Assembly (NCBI RefSeq): GCF_033954835.1
Contig: NZ_CP121471.1
Span: 2,908,501-2,972,500, forward strand
Length of the DNA: 64,000 nucleotides
From: Thiorhodovibrio frisius
GTDB lineage: Bacteria; Pseudomonadota; Gammaproteobacteria; Chromatiales; Chromatiaceae
Reading direction: 5' to 3'
A program made the translations under genes and the position numbers. Below the pieces are notes generated by a model. The model did no database searches. It was not told the origin of the DNA and saw only the letters and a list, made by a program, of their open reading frames with translations. Below, one piece after another: positions 1 to 7,907 of the stretch (positions are counted from its first letter, which is position 1; every line of letters begins with the position of its first letter).

Positions 1-977
1 GTGCCGCACAGATTGTCTTCTGTCGCATAGGTTGCCACCATGGTATCAAATTCCAAGAGACTATCTGGATGGCCATCATCATGCTTGAAAGTTGTCTGGG
101 TCAGATTGCTCATATAGGAAGACGGCAAAATTTGCCAATCGCTGCCGCCAGATGTTTCGCAACTCGGCCCTTTTCCCCCATCTAAGCATTTATCCCCTGC
201 CACTGGCCGTTCAATGGCTACCCATTCCCAGATACGGTATGCTGAGTTTGGCAAAACCCGCAGCAAGGGTTCTTTGTTCCCGGTTTTCAGTAGCGTCGTA
301 TTTGCGAACAAATGACGCATCCCGTCAGGTGGCGCCGACAACGGAGTATAATCGGCGATGTCGTACCCGTCATGGTCGATACTTTTGTACTCCTTACCCC
401 AGCTATGCGCATCCTGCGGGATGTAGGAGCGCTCAAGCACCGTCAAGCAGTCCGTGCCGGTGCAACTATCGGTATCTGGCCCTTGGTCGATAATGCGCTT
501 TCCGCCATAAAGAACCTTGCGCAACGCATCGACTCGGGACGTCGTTAAATAATTAAGAAAATCGCCGCTCCAGTTGCCGCTACACTTTTTTGTCGATGCT
601 TGACCAGTCGGCTCAAAGCGTCCGTTCCCTGTGTCATAGTCGTAGCAAAGGTCGGAGTCGAAATAGCCAAAATAATCGACACGATTTCCATCACTGCCGA
701 TCATATTGGGTTTATAGCCGACATCGAGCACTCCATCGCCGTTCAGGTCCGATGCGTCGTTATAGGCTTCGTAGTAAAGGGTATGGTCGCGTCCCATGAC
801 CAACATTGTTAGGGGCGGGGCATTCACACCGCCGCCGCCGTAAAGCGGATATTGGGCAATTGGTGGCTCATCGGCGGAAAGATTGGCCGCGTAGCCGCAT
901 ACCAGGGCTGTCATCGCGGAACTGACCAGGGTCAGCAAGCGACGGGATAGAACAAGGGAGAATGGGGACATGGTCAT
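1..977 (-). CDS. pilY1: PilY1-like type IV pilus tip adhesin (N-terminal part, runs off the left edge)
   Basis: I read this gene directly from the minus strand, starting at the ATG at 977-975. An ATG in the same frame two codons later (971-969) is an alternative start. It is open for 325 codons to the window edge, so only the N-terminal third or so is present. The product starts with a basic and hydrophobic signal-peptide-like stretch (about residues 8-35). It continues with the stretch YEAYNDASDLNGDGVLD near residue 70, which is typical of PilY1 N-termini, and then a cysteine-rich region. In the PilY1 family the protein sits with the minor pilins at the pilus tip and promotes pilus assembly, surface sensing and adhesion. 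It is the last gene visible in the order fimT-pilV-pilW-pilX-pilY1, 72 bases after pilX, which matches the classical minor pilin operon. The C-terminal propeller is outside the window. Confidence 0.9.
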   Translation of the reverse strand, partial: MTMSPFSLVLSRRLLTLVSSAMTALVCGYAANLSADEPPIAQYPLYGGGGVNAPPLTMLVMGRDHTLYYEAYNDASDLNGDGVLDVGYKPNMIGSDGNRVDYFGYFDSDLCYDYDTGNGRFEPTGQASTKKCSGNWSGDFLNYLTTSRVDALRKVLYGGKRIIDQGPDTDSCTGTDCLTVLERSYIPQDAHSWGKEYKSIDHDGYDIADYTPLSAPPDGMRHLFANTTLLKTGNKEPLLRVLPNSAYRIWEWVAIERPVAGDKCLDGGKGPSCETSGGSDWQILPSSYMSNLTQTTFKHDDGHPDSLLEFDTMVATYATEDNLCG

Positions 978-1049
978 TACGTTAAACTCCAGTTACCCGG
1001 CTGATTTTGTTGCACTCGCGATTGGGGACAGAGGGCTTGACTTGGTGTC

Positions 1050-1667
1050 TCATTGGGACTCCATCCGCAGGACGCCGGTTTGCAAGACCACCACGGCGGG
1101 TGAATTGACCCCTTCGCCGCGAGCAGTCACGGTGTAATACGCTGTCTGGCTCTTGTTCCAGCCAAAGGCATTCTTCACAGCGCGGTTGTTGCCGCCGCCT
1201 TCTTGAATAACATACTGTGGCAGCTTTGCCATCAGCGGGAAGTCCACGAGTCCCGGAGCATCACCCTCGTCTCCTGAAGGCGTGTTTTTCTGTAGATCAT
1301 CCATGTTGCGCTCAATGCGGGGTGCTGTATCTTCATCCCAATCTTTGGCAAAATAGTCAAGATCGCCGTGATAAATGGGCGCGTCCTTTGATTTCTGCTG
1401 AAACGCTTCAGGCGCATTGGGGGCCGGGTTCGCCAGCGCCTCGCCATAGCGCAGCGCCAGTTCGGCGGCCTCGAAGGCGTTGTTGCGATCCCGCAGGTTG
1501 CCGGCAATGCGCTCGTCGAAGGTGGAGTTGGTGATCGCAGTGACACCGACGATGGTGGTCAGCAATAGAAACACCAAAGTGATGGCGAGCACCGTACCGG
1601 ATTGGGTTCGATGGGACGCATAACGCGCTCTGGTGGCGAGCAAGCAAGGGCTTGAAAATTTTGGCAT
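1050..1667 (-). CDS. pilX: PilX-type minor pilin
   Basis: The product is a 205-residue PilX-like minor pilin. I start it at the ATG at 1667-1665, preceded by AGAG at a suitable distance. The reading frame extends upstream to 1778 but would then overlap pilW. The N-terminus has a basic leader, a Gly-Thr cleavage-like site (TQSGTVLAITLVFLLLTTIV) and one hydrophobic helix. As usual for PilX it lacks the Glu at +5 of major pilins. The following DERIAGNLRDRNNAFEAAE stretch is typical of PilX. The protein would be processed by PilD and incorporated at the pilus tip with PilV, PilW and PilY1. It lies 25 bases downstream of pilW. Confidence 0.88.
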   Translation of the reverse strand: MPKFSSPCLLATRARYASHRTQSGTVLAITLVFLLLTTIVGVTAITNSTFDERIAGNLRDRNNAFEAAELALRYGEALANPAPNAPEAFQQKSKDAPIYHGDLDYFAKDWDEDTAPRIERNMDDLQKNTPSGDEGDAPGLVDFPLMAKLPQYVIQEGGGNNRAVKNAFGWNKSQTAYYTVTARGEGVNSPAVVVLQTGVLRMESQ

Positions 1668-1692
1668 GGCTTGATCTCTAGGTCGGTAGCGG

Positions 1693-2607
1693 TCAGGGCA
1701 AACGGTTGCGTATGGTGGCGTAGCCATGGAACTGGCGATAAAGCGCCTTGTCCGGTGCGGTCCAGGAGGTGCCATCAAAATTCAGCGTCATCGGTTCCTC
1801 CATCGCATTGGTATTCTCGCTTTTGACCAGAAGGCTGATTTTGACGGCAAAAACATTCTCCCAATCTTCAGCGGCCAGCTCATTCGCTGGGCGATATCCG
1901 CTATCCAGAACCGGTCTGGTAAAGTTGTCGATCCGCTTCCCGGTGGCGTAGAAAATTTGCATGTCGACCACGTTCGGGATCAAACCATTCGTGTCAGGTG
2001 CAGACTCATTGGGATCGATTTTCGTCAGGCGCAATCCGAGATTGGTACCGTCCGAGTCGGTACCGATGTAGTAGATGTAATCGATCGGGTCTTCTTCAGT
2101 GCATAGATCGGTGGCCGGATTGCAGCCGACCTCCGGTGCCGCGTGGGTAAGCCGGATGGCGTCGGTGCCGGATTCCCAATCGTTGGCTGTCCAGGTGGTT
2201 GTTCCGGTATCGTCTGTCATGGTGGGATTGGTGTCGTCCCAGCCAAAAATGTAGTCTTCAACCCAGGGTTGGTCGGCTGGGCTTTGCGGGTCATAACCGG
2301 CCTGGCGAATATCACGGGCGAGCATCTCAAGGGCGAATCGGCCGTTTTCTGAAACATCGCCCTGGCTTTCAGTCACGCGGTAAGTGCTCGTCATACCGAG
2401 ATAAAGCGCGATTACCCCGGCGCTTAGGAAGAGCCCAATGGTCAGGGCAACCATTAATTCGACCAGCGTGACGCCGCGCTGTCGAAGAATGACGCGCCGA
2501 TTAGGGATGCGGCAAAGAGAGCAAGATTCCAGCATCGAGCCGATTGGCGAAAGGCTTGTTTGACGCGCTGGCTGCGTTCTGCGGTTTGGAAGGCGTTGGG
2601 TTGACAT
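1693..2607 (-). CDS. pilW: PilW-type minor pilin
   Basis: A 304-residue PilW-like protein. The start at 2607 has a good AAAGGA ribosome site just upstream. A long N-terminal extension (about 45 residues) precedes the class III prepilin signal GVTLVELMVALTIGLFLSAG, with the Gly|Val cleavage site and Glu at +5. It is followed by the family-typical ENGRFALEMLARDIRQAGY. The C-terminal half is an acidic globular region. It is part of the tip-complex minor pilin operon, between pilV and pilX. The unusually long leader may mean that a start nearer the signal is used instead. Confidence 0.9.
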   Translation of the reverse strand: MSTQRLPNRRTQPARQTSLSPIGSMLESCSLCRIPNRRVILRQRGVTLVELMVALTIGLFLSAGVIALYLGMTSTYRVTESQGDVSENGRFALEMLARDIRQAGYDPQSPADQPWVEDYIFGWDDTNPTMTDDTGTTTWTANDWESGTDAIRLTHAAPEVGCNPATDLCTEEDPIDYIYYIGTDSDGTNLGLRLTKIDPNESAPDTNGLIPNVVDMQIFYATGKRIDNFTRPVLDSGYRPANELAAEDWENVFAVKISLLVKSENTNAMEEPMTLNFDGTSWTAPDKALYRQFHGYATIRNRLP

Positions 2608-2692
2608 GGTCCTTTTTCCTGTGCCTGGTCGACGCGCAATCGATAATCAGGCTATGACTGGGAGTCGGTTTGGTATCGGGCCAGATATGGGC

Positions 2693-3244
2693 TCAGAGAT
2701 CGGTGACATAGGTGAAATGCATGGTGCCCTTGAGGCCTTCTTGGTCGCAGAATGGGTCGACTTCGACAGTGGGATTACCGTCTTTGTCCAGAGTTTCCTC
2801 GCGGCTGTGGTCCCAGCATACGGTGATGCGATAAAGGGTGCCATTTCTGGCGATAACGCCTTCGCCAGATGAGAGCTGGCAAGCGAGTTGATTTCCCCAG
2901 TGCGCGATTTCGTCATCGATGATTAATTCCGCGACTGCTTTGTCAACAGTTTCCGCTGGTTCTGTGCCCTCGGCACGGGCGAAGGAGAGATTACAAGCAT
3001 CGACGCTATGATTGCCGAGATAGCCTTCGGCATAGCCGGAATTGGCACGCATCGCATCGCCCATCTGGTAAGCGAGTTGACTGGCCTGGGTGCGCTGCTG
3101 GGCACCGTTACTGAGCTTGAGCGCGGTGGCATTCAAGCCAGCCATGCCGAGGAGTCCAACGGCGAGAACGATGGCGGCGATTAGGACTTCTATGAGGGTG
3201 AAGCCCTGATGCGTTGCACTGCACCGGTTAAAGATCGTTTTCAT
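2693..3244 (-). CDS. pilV: PilV-type minor pilin
   Basis: A 183-residue PilV-like prepilin with a short leader ending at Gly, then FTLIEVLIAAIVLAVGLLG with Glu at +5 of the mature form. The sequence AYQMGDAMRAN that follows is typical of PilV. The start codon overlaps the fimT stop by four bases and is preceded by AAGGGTGA, so translation is probably coupled to fimT. The predicted role is as a minor pilin in the priming complex at the pilus tip. Confidence 0.9.
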   Translation of the reverse strand: MKTIFNRCSATHQGFTLIEVLIAAIVLAVGLLGMAGLNATALKLSNGAQQRTQASQLAYQMGDAMRANSGYAEGYLGNHSVDACNLSFARAEGTEPAETVDKAVAELIIDDEIAHWGNQLACQLSSGEGVIARNGTLYRITVCWDHSREETLDKDGNPTVEVDPFCDQEGLKGTMHFTYVTDL

Positions 3245-3888
3245 TCGCAGTCACCCTTTTCGAGTTTTTCAAGAGTCATGCGACCTGTAATGTTAATTGT
3301 AATTTCGCGTCGTTCATCAGAGACGCATAGTCGGATAGTCCCCTTTGAAAGGTCATCGGAACCGAAGTTCATGCCAGTCGGCCTAAAGCCAATATAATTC
3401 TCAAATCGTGAGGGTGCGATGATTTGCACATTGGGACTACTCAGTTGACCGACCCGGATAAGGGCATCGGTACTATTGAAGGCGTTGTCCCTATTTTCGT
3501 CCACGTAAATGATCCAACCATCAGTCCAGACAGCATCAGCATCGCAAGTGGGCGAGTCGCCGCTTGTACTTTTAGAAGGGCAGACAATGACATTGCGACC
3601 GCGCTTGACAGCCTCGGAACGCGCGAGACGCAGCGATTGCATAAATTGGTTAGTGACGCCAGCCGCACGGTTGCGTTTGATGACGCTCTCGAAACTTGGA
3701 ACAGCAACTGTCATTAGGATGGCAGCAACCGCAAGGGTGACCATGAGCTCGATCAGCGTGACACCACGGGCTGCGCGGCGCGGGACGGTCGGGTTGGTGC
3801 CGGTGGGGCGAACCACAGCGGTTGCCGTTGCTCGCGGAGCGGTTGAGGCGGCCGTGGATGGTGCAGGTAAGCATCGGGATGGCTGCAT
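3241..3888 (-). CDS. fimT: FimT/GspH-type minor pilin
   Basis: A FimT/GspH-family prepilin: the signal GVTLIELMVTLAVAAILMTV has the Gly|Val cleavage site and Glu at +5. It is followed by RNRAAGVTNQFMQSLRLARS, and then SEAVKRG, both typical of GspH-domain pilins. The remaining C-terminal domain contains the WTDGWIIYVDENRD strand of the GspH fold. It is the first gene of the minor pilin operon. The upstream 215-codon frame starts at 3888, but the Pro/Arg/Ala-rich first 40 residues and the weak ribosome site there make the true start uncertain. A start closer to the signal peptide is possible. Confidence 0.85.
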   Translation of the reverse strand: MQPSRCLPAPSTAASTAPRATATAVVRPTGTNPTVPRRAARGVTLIELMVTLAVAAILMTVAVPSFESVIKRNRAAGVTNQFMQSLRLARSEAVKRGRNVIVCPSKSTSGDSPTCDADAVWTDGWIIYVDENRDNAFNSTDALIRVGQLSSPNVQIIAPSRFENYIGFRPTGMNFGSDDLSKGTIRLCVSDERREITINITGRMTLEKLEKGDCE

Positions 3889-4321
3889 GGGTTTCTCGAC
3901 TCTGGCGCGGTTGCAAGACGATGTGATGGGGTATTTACTAATCTCACCGGCGAAGCCTCTTCTCGGGTCGGGAAGAGCAGATGCCTTTACGGAATCGTCT
4001 CGGCTGGCTATGGTCTGGTCACCGAGTGGATGCCCTGGCTTTTCCTGCCTTCCGGTCGCCGTCTGGCGTGGCCGATGCCTGGGTTTTCTTGTTACCTTTG
4101 AAGTTTAGCAAAGGAATGGGCGCCGAACAGGCTGTTAAGGACCGGCGGGGGTCGTTAAATGATGAAGCAGCGATTGCGGCGACCAAAGGTCGTATTTTCC
4201 GGCTGGACGGTTGGTTTTGGAGCTGGCGCCGTGCTTGGTCTTCGGCTGTATCGTCTGGCACTCAGTTCGCGGCCTCGGTATTTTTGTAGTTTGGGTTTCT
4301 GGGGCTTGACGGCTGGGCTCC
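3889..4321. other. Divergent intergenic region between the pilin operon and the oligosaccharyltransferase gene
   Basis: This 433-base region between two divergently transcribed units should hold the promoters of both. I see no well-spaced sigma-70 pair that I would defend. A 56-codon frame at 4159-4329 is listed separately. Nothing else is evident. Confidence 0.5.
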
Positions 4322-4329
4322 ATGGCTAG
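4159..4329 (+). CDS. Possible small membrane-protein ORF
   Basis: Two tandem ATG codons (4159, 4162) are preceded by a GGCGGGGG stretch. They open a 56-codon frame whose product starts with a basic segment (MMKQRLRRPKVV) followed by a short glycine-rich hydrophobic stretch. Its stop overlaps the start of the downstream STT3-like gene by eight bases, an arrangement compatible with translational coupling. I recognise no family, and a chance frame is at least as likely. Confidence 0.2.
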   Translation: MMKQRLRRPKVVFSGWTVGFGAGAVLGLRLYRLALSSRPRYFCSLGFWGLTAGLHG

Positions 4330-6571
4330 CAGCACCTTGGGCGAGAATCGGATATTGGATTTCCGGCATGCTGCCGTGGCTCTGGGGTTGCTGATGGCGC
4401 TGGTCGCCGGGCTTTTCCTTCGCATCGATAGTCTTGCCATCTGGCTGGAGAACCCGCAGCGCTACTTTTTTGCCCAGCAGACTCGGCCCCTGCTGCTTGG
4501 GGTGGATGGCTATTATTATCTGGACATCGCCCGCGATTTGCTGGACGGGACTTATCAGCCATTCGATCCTAATCGCCAGATTCCGCGCGGATTTGAGCGT
4601 GCGGCCACACCGCCGCTGCTGTCGGTTGTTACCGCAGGCCTTGCGCGGGCGTTTACCGTGTCGCTTGAGTGGATTGCGATTCTGCTGCCTCCGGTGCTGG
4701 GCGCCCTGCTCGCAGTGCCGGCTTTTCTGCTTGGGCGCGCGCTTGGGGCGTCGGTTCGGCTGGATTGGGTGGCGGGCGGCAGTCGCGCCGGCAGTGCCGA
4801 AATCATGGGGCTGGCCAGTGCGTTTTTTGCGCTTTTGTCGCCCTTTCTGGTTTCCCGCAGCGGGGTTGGCTGGTATGAGACGGACCCGCTCAATGTGTTT
4901 TTTGCCGCTCTGTTGCCATTTTTGGCGCTAGCCTGCGGGGAGGCCGCGCGGACGCGCCGGGCACTGGGCTTTTTTGCTGCCTGGGCGCTGTGCCTGCTGT
5001 TGTTTCTGTGGTGGTGGGACCAAAGTGAAGTGCCCGTGCTGGCGCTGGCTGGTTTGCCGATGCTGGTCGCGCTGGGGCGGATTGCGAGCCGTTCGGCGCG
5101 CTCGCTGCTGCCTTTCGTGATCGGCTTGGTGGGGCTGGCGCTAGTGCTGGGTCTCTGGAAGGGGGCGGAGCTGCTGGACCCTGTTCAGTACCTGCGCAAG
5201 CTGGGGAGCATCTACCGCTATATCGGCGATCACGAGACCTCGGTCTTCAGGCCGACTGGCGCAGCGGTGTCGGAGCAAATGAGCGTGCCGCTGGCGCGTT
5301 TCGCGCGCGACACGGCGGGGGGCTGGTTGCCCTTCAATGCTGCCATGACTGGTCTCTTGGGGCTGTTGATTGCCCTGCGCTATCGCGCGCTCTATCTGGT
5401 GGCGCTGGTGCTGGTCGCCCTGCTTTCGTTCTCGGCCGCGCGCTTTATGATTTTTGCTGCGCCGCTTTTTGGCCTTGGCATGGGGTTTGTGGCCTTTGTG
5501 ATCTGGAATGCGCCCGGACTTTGGTGGTGGCGCACAGGGTTACTTGGCTTTGTTCTCGTCAGCATGGGTGCGGTCGCCCTTGCGCGAACCGAGGCTTACG
5601 ACGGACTGGTGCCCCGTCGGGCGCCGGAGCTTTTTGACGCCATGGTCAAATTGCGCGAACACACACCACCGGATGCGGTTATTTGGGCCAGTTGGGGACA
5701 TGGACATCCACTGGCGCATTATGCCGACAGGGGCACGCTGGGAGATGGGATTTATCATCCCGCACCGCTGCAGTACGCACTGAATTTTCCGCTGACGACG
5801 GCCGACCCGCGACTGGCGGCAAACTGGATCGCCTTCGTGGTCGCGCATGGGGTACCCGGACTGCATGAGGCCAATGCAATGCTCGGAAATGGCCCAGATG
5901 ACTGGGGGCTGGGGATGGCACGACTGCAACGCCTGCTCGCGCTTGGCGTTGAAGGTGCACGCCAGCAGCTATTAGAGTCGGCCGGGCTGAGCGATGAGCA
6001 AACCGCGCAACGACTGGCATTTTTGTTTCCCGGTTCGACGCGGCCGACATATCTGTTTTTGAACGACTTGCTGCTGAGCGAAGCCTGGTATGTGCTGGGG
6101 CGCTGGGATTTTTCCCAACGCAACAGCCCGCCGGCGGTTTTTCTCCCGCTGCGACAGTTACAGGGTGGAGACGACGGGGTGTTTGAGGCTGTGAGTCGCG
6201 CCGGGCCGACGATGATCGATTTGCAGCGGGGACAGATTCGTATTGGGCGGCAAGACAGTTATCTCCAGCAGGCGACCCTGCTCGATCAAGCGCGCTTGCA
6301 ACGGCTGACTTTCCATGAGGGACATGGGTTTTCGGTTCACCTGATCCCTGCGGCAAAGCTTGGCGTTTACGCGAGTGCAAACACCGCCAGCACGCTGCTT
6401 ACCCAGCTCTTTTTTGAGCGGGAGTATGATTCGCGCTTTTTTACACCGACGCTGATCAAACTACCTGACTACTCGGTATGGAAAGTTGAGGGGGAAAGCT
6501 CAAGAACCAATTGTCCCGTCCCAGGAGATGGCCATCCGCCCCATGGCGACTGGCGATCTACGCGCCCATGA
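4322..6571 (+). CDS. STT3/PglB-like oligosaccharyltransferase
   Basis: The 749-residue product is a polytopic membrane protein with the sequence landmarks of the STT3/AglB/PglB family, which transfers glycans from lipid carriers to protein. Near residue 61 is VDGYYYLDIARDLLDG, equivalent to the first catalytic Asp loop of PglB. At 185-188 is YETD, equivalent to the DTD metal motif. At about 312-318 is TGAAVSE, the external-loop Glu motif. At 455-459 is WASWG followed by HGHPLAHYADRGTLGDG, a variant of the sequon-binding WWDYG motif. About a dozen hydrophobic helices cover residues 15-425, followed by a soluble C-terminal domain. It is divergent from the minor pilin operon, so pilin or another exported protein could be the acceptor (inference). 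The last about 30 residues are Pro/Arg/Gly-rich and run into the neighbouring nuclease remnant, so the original C-terminus may have been replaced. Confidence 0.8.
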   Translation: MASSTLGENRILDFRHAAVALGLLMALVAGLFLRIDSLAIWLENPQRYFFAQQTRPLLLGVDGYYYLDIARDLLDGTYQPFDPNRQIPRGFERAATPPLLSVVTAGLARAFTVSLEWIAILLPPVLGALLAVPAFLLGRALGASVRLDWVAGGSRAGSAEIMGLASAFFALLSPFLVSRSGVGWYETDPLNVFFAALLPFLALACGEAARTRRALGFFAAWALCLLLFLWWWDQSEVPVLALAGLPMLVALGRIASRSARSLLPFVIGLVGLALVLGLWKGAELLDPVQYLRKLGSIYRYIGDHETSVFRPTGAAVSEQMSVPLARFARDTAGGWLPFNAAMTGLLGLLIALRYRALYLVALVLVALLSFSAARFMIFAAPLFGLGMGFVAFVIWNAPGLWWWRTGLLGFVLVSMGAVALARTEAYDGLVPRRAPELFDAMVKLREHTPPDAVIWASWGHGHPLAHYADRGTLGDGIYHPAPLQYALNFPLTTADPRLAANWIAFVVAHGVPGLHEANAMLGNGPDDWGLGMARLQRLLALGVEGARQQLLESAGLSDEQTAQRLAFLFPGSTRPTYLFLNDLLLSEAWYVLGRWDFSQRNSPPAVFLPLRQLQGGDDGVFEAVSRAGPTMIDLQRGQIRIGRQDSYLQQATLLDQARLQRLTFHEGHGFSVHLIPAAKLGVYASANTASTLLTQLFFEREYDSRFFTPTLIKLPDYSVWKVEGESSRTNCPVPGDGHPPHGDWRSTRP

Positions 6572-6782
6572 AGACCCACCACCCGATTTATCTTTTCCTG
6601 CGCAGCGGCCCTGAAGCCTTCCGGGTGCTCACGGGTGGCTTGGTGTTGGAAGGCCCCTATAAAAGCCTGCTCGCTGACCATCAAAGGCATCGAGCGCCGG
6701 CTCGATGGCCTGGTCGAACCTGACGGGCACGCCGGTCCGACCTTTGTGGTGGAATTCCAAGCTCAGCCCTCAACCAAAAATT
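6572..6782 (+). pseudogene. Remnant of a DUF2887-type nuclease gene (5' end, frameshifted)
   Basis: The sequence MKTHHPIYLFLRSGPEAFRV (ATG at 6568) is nearly identical to the start of the intact gene at 14818-15708. A one-base insertion near 6662 shifts the frame: the continuation ACSLTIKGIERRLDGLVEP is found in the next frame. The homology ends near 6778, where the repeat at 6784 begins. It overlaps the 3' end of the STT3-like gene by a few bases. It keeps the first half of the predicted nuclease core, including VVEFQAQ, but nothing downstream, so it is a dead fragment. Confidence 0.8.
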
Positions 6783-6783
6783 T

Positions 6784-6975
6784 GAATTCCGGGGACAGTA
6801 TACGTAATTCCCAACACTGATCCCTCCTGAGCGCTGGCCCCGCCAACCAGCCCTGAGGTTCGCGCCTCGGGGGGGGGGGGCAGCCAACCAGATCGCGCCA
6901 TTGCCTCCCCAAGCCCTGGCAGATCGACTAAACTCCTGCCATGCATCGCGACCAACGCATCCCCTGGCACAAAAA
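6784..6975 (+). repeat. Dispersed repeat, copy 1 (with GGGGACAGTATACG motif and a 12-G tract)
   Basis: From the motif GAATTCCGGGGACAGTATAC up to the codons MHRDQRIPWHK, this segment is almost identical to 11088-11275. It contains a run of 12 G at 6869-6880 (9 G in the other copy). The GGGGACAGTATAC-type motif resembles repeats often seen beside REP-associated tyrosine transposases (from memory). In the second copy the segment is the leader and start of the gene at 11241. Here the gene is cut after 11 codons and joined to another repeat. Confidence 0.8.
6941..6975 (+). pseudogene. 5' fragment of the 11241-type nuclease gene
   Basis: The first 11 codons (MHRDQRIPWHK) match the start of the intact gene at 11241. 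The match stops at 6974, where the GGTGCCAGGCTCGAATT-type repeat begins. An open frame continues to 7123 but encodes only repeat sequence. Confidence 0.7.
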
Positions 6976-7146
6976 ATTTGGTGCCAGGCTCGAATTTATT
7001 TCGCGCGTCAACCCCCTCAAGCCACGGCAGGCGCCGATGCCGGTTAAACCCTATTGGATGCCCCCTGTCGAGGTGAATCGGTTAGACTCGCTTGATGAGC
7101 GCCAAGCCCCGGATGGCCAATAGCGGCACGCGGATAGGGAACCCCG
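6974..7146 (+). repeat. Conserved leader module of the MSHDQNF-type nuclease genes, copy 1
   Basis: A module of about 170 bases that starts with TTTGGTGCCAGGCTCGAATT and ends at the start codon of the nuclease gene. It recurs, with small differences, at 8678-8849 and 13630-13807, each time directly in front of a gene beginning MSHDQNFKNL. Such gene-plus-leader duplication suggests that the leader (with promoter) and gene move or recombine as one unit. Confidence 0.75.
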
Positions 7147-7875
7147 ATGAGCCACGACCAGAACTTCAAGAACCTCATCCTCGACTACCCACGCCAGGCG
7201 ATTGAGTTTGCCGCCGCGAGCGAAGCGGCGCGGCTGGGCGAGGACGTTCGCATCCTGCCGCTACGCGAGGAACAGCTGAAGGAACGTCTTGGCGAGCGCT
7301 TTCGCGAACTCGACGTGCCGCTGCTGCTGGAATGGCCCGACGGGCTCCGCCAGGCGCTGTTGTTTGTGTTCGAGGAAGAAACCGAGCCCGGGCGCTTCTC
7401 CATCCATCGCCTGATCCACTATTGCGTGGACATCGCCGAACTCTACCAAACGGAGCGGGTAGTACCGGTGGTGATCTTCCTGCAACCCGGACAGTTCCGT
7501 GAGTCGCTCAGCCTGGGCAGCGACACGCGCGTGTATCTGCACTTCAGCTATCTGGCCTGGCCGCTCTTTGGGCTGCTGTATCAGGATCTGATTCGCGCCG
7601 AGACGGTCAAAGTCGGTAATCAGCCGCCACCGGTCTTGCCGGTGGTGCTCTACAACGGCGCCTCGCCCCACAAACCATCCTCAAGCCCTGGCGCATCGAA
7701 GAAGTCATTGCCACCACCCGGAAACAGCCCACCCCGAGCTTGGTGCTGTCCCCCGAGTTCATCGACCAACACCGTCGCGCCGATGAACCCCATGACCATG
7801 ACGCCGCCGAGGCGCGAATCCGCTTTGACGTTCAAACCGGACGCTTGCCGCAGCCATCGCTATCGCCAGATTTAA
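7147..7875 (+). pseudogene. Chimeric Rpn-family nuclease gene (three-part mosaic)
   Basis: The frame encodes 242 residues, but its parts come from different genes. Residues 1-141 match the N-terminus of the 8850 gene (DYPRQAIEFAAASEAARLG and following). At GGGCT near 7570 the sequence switches in frame to the middle of the 10042 gene (LLYQDLIRAETVKV to YNGASP). At about 7670 it switches again, out of frame, to the 3' end of a third gene. That gene's own frame reads KPWRIEEVIATTRKQPTPSL and ends at the TAG at 7905-7907, directly in front of the next ATG. The fused product keeps the predicted nuclease residues (around Asp56 and Glu76-78) but has lost the C-terminal module present in the complete copies. 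Whether it is expressed is unknown. Confidence 0.75.
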
Positions 7876-7907
7876 ACCACCAAAGCCCACGACATGAGGA
7901 TCAATAG

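Noticed and set aside
92-812. Several plus-strand frames of 60-130 codons
   Set aside because: They are antisense to the pilY1 gene, which has clear family sequence on the minus strand.
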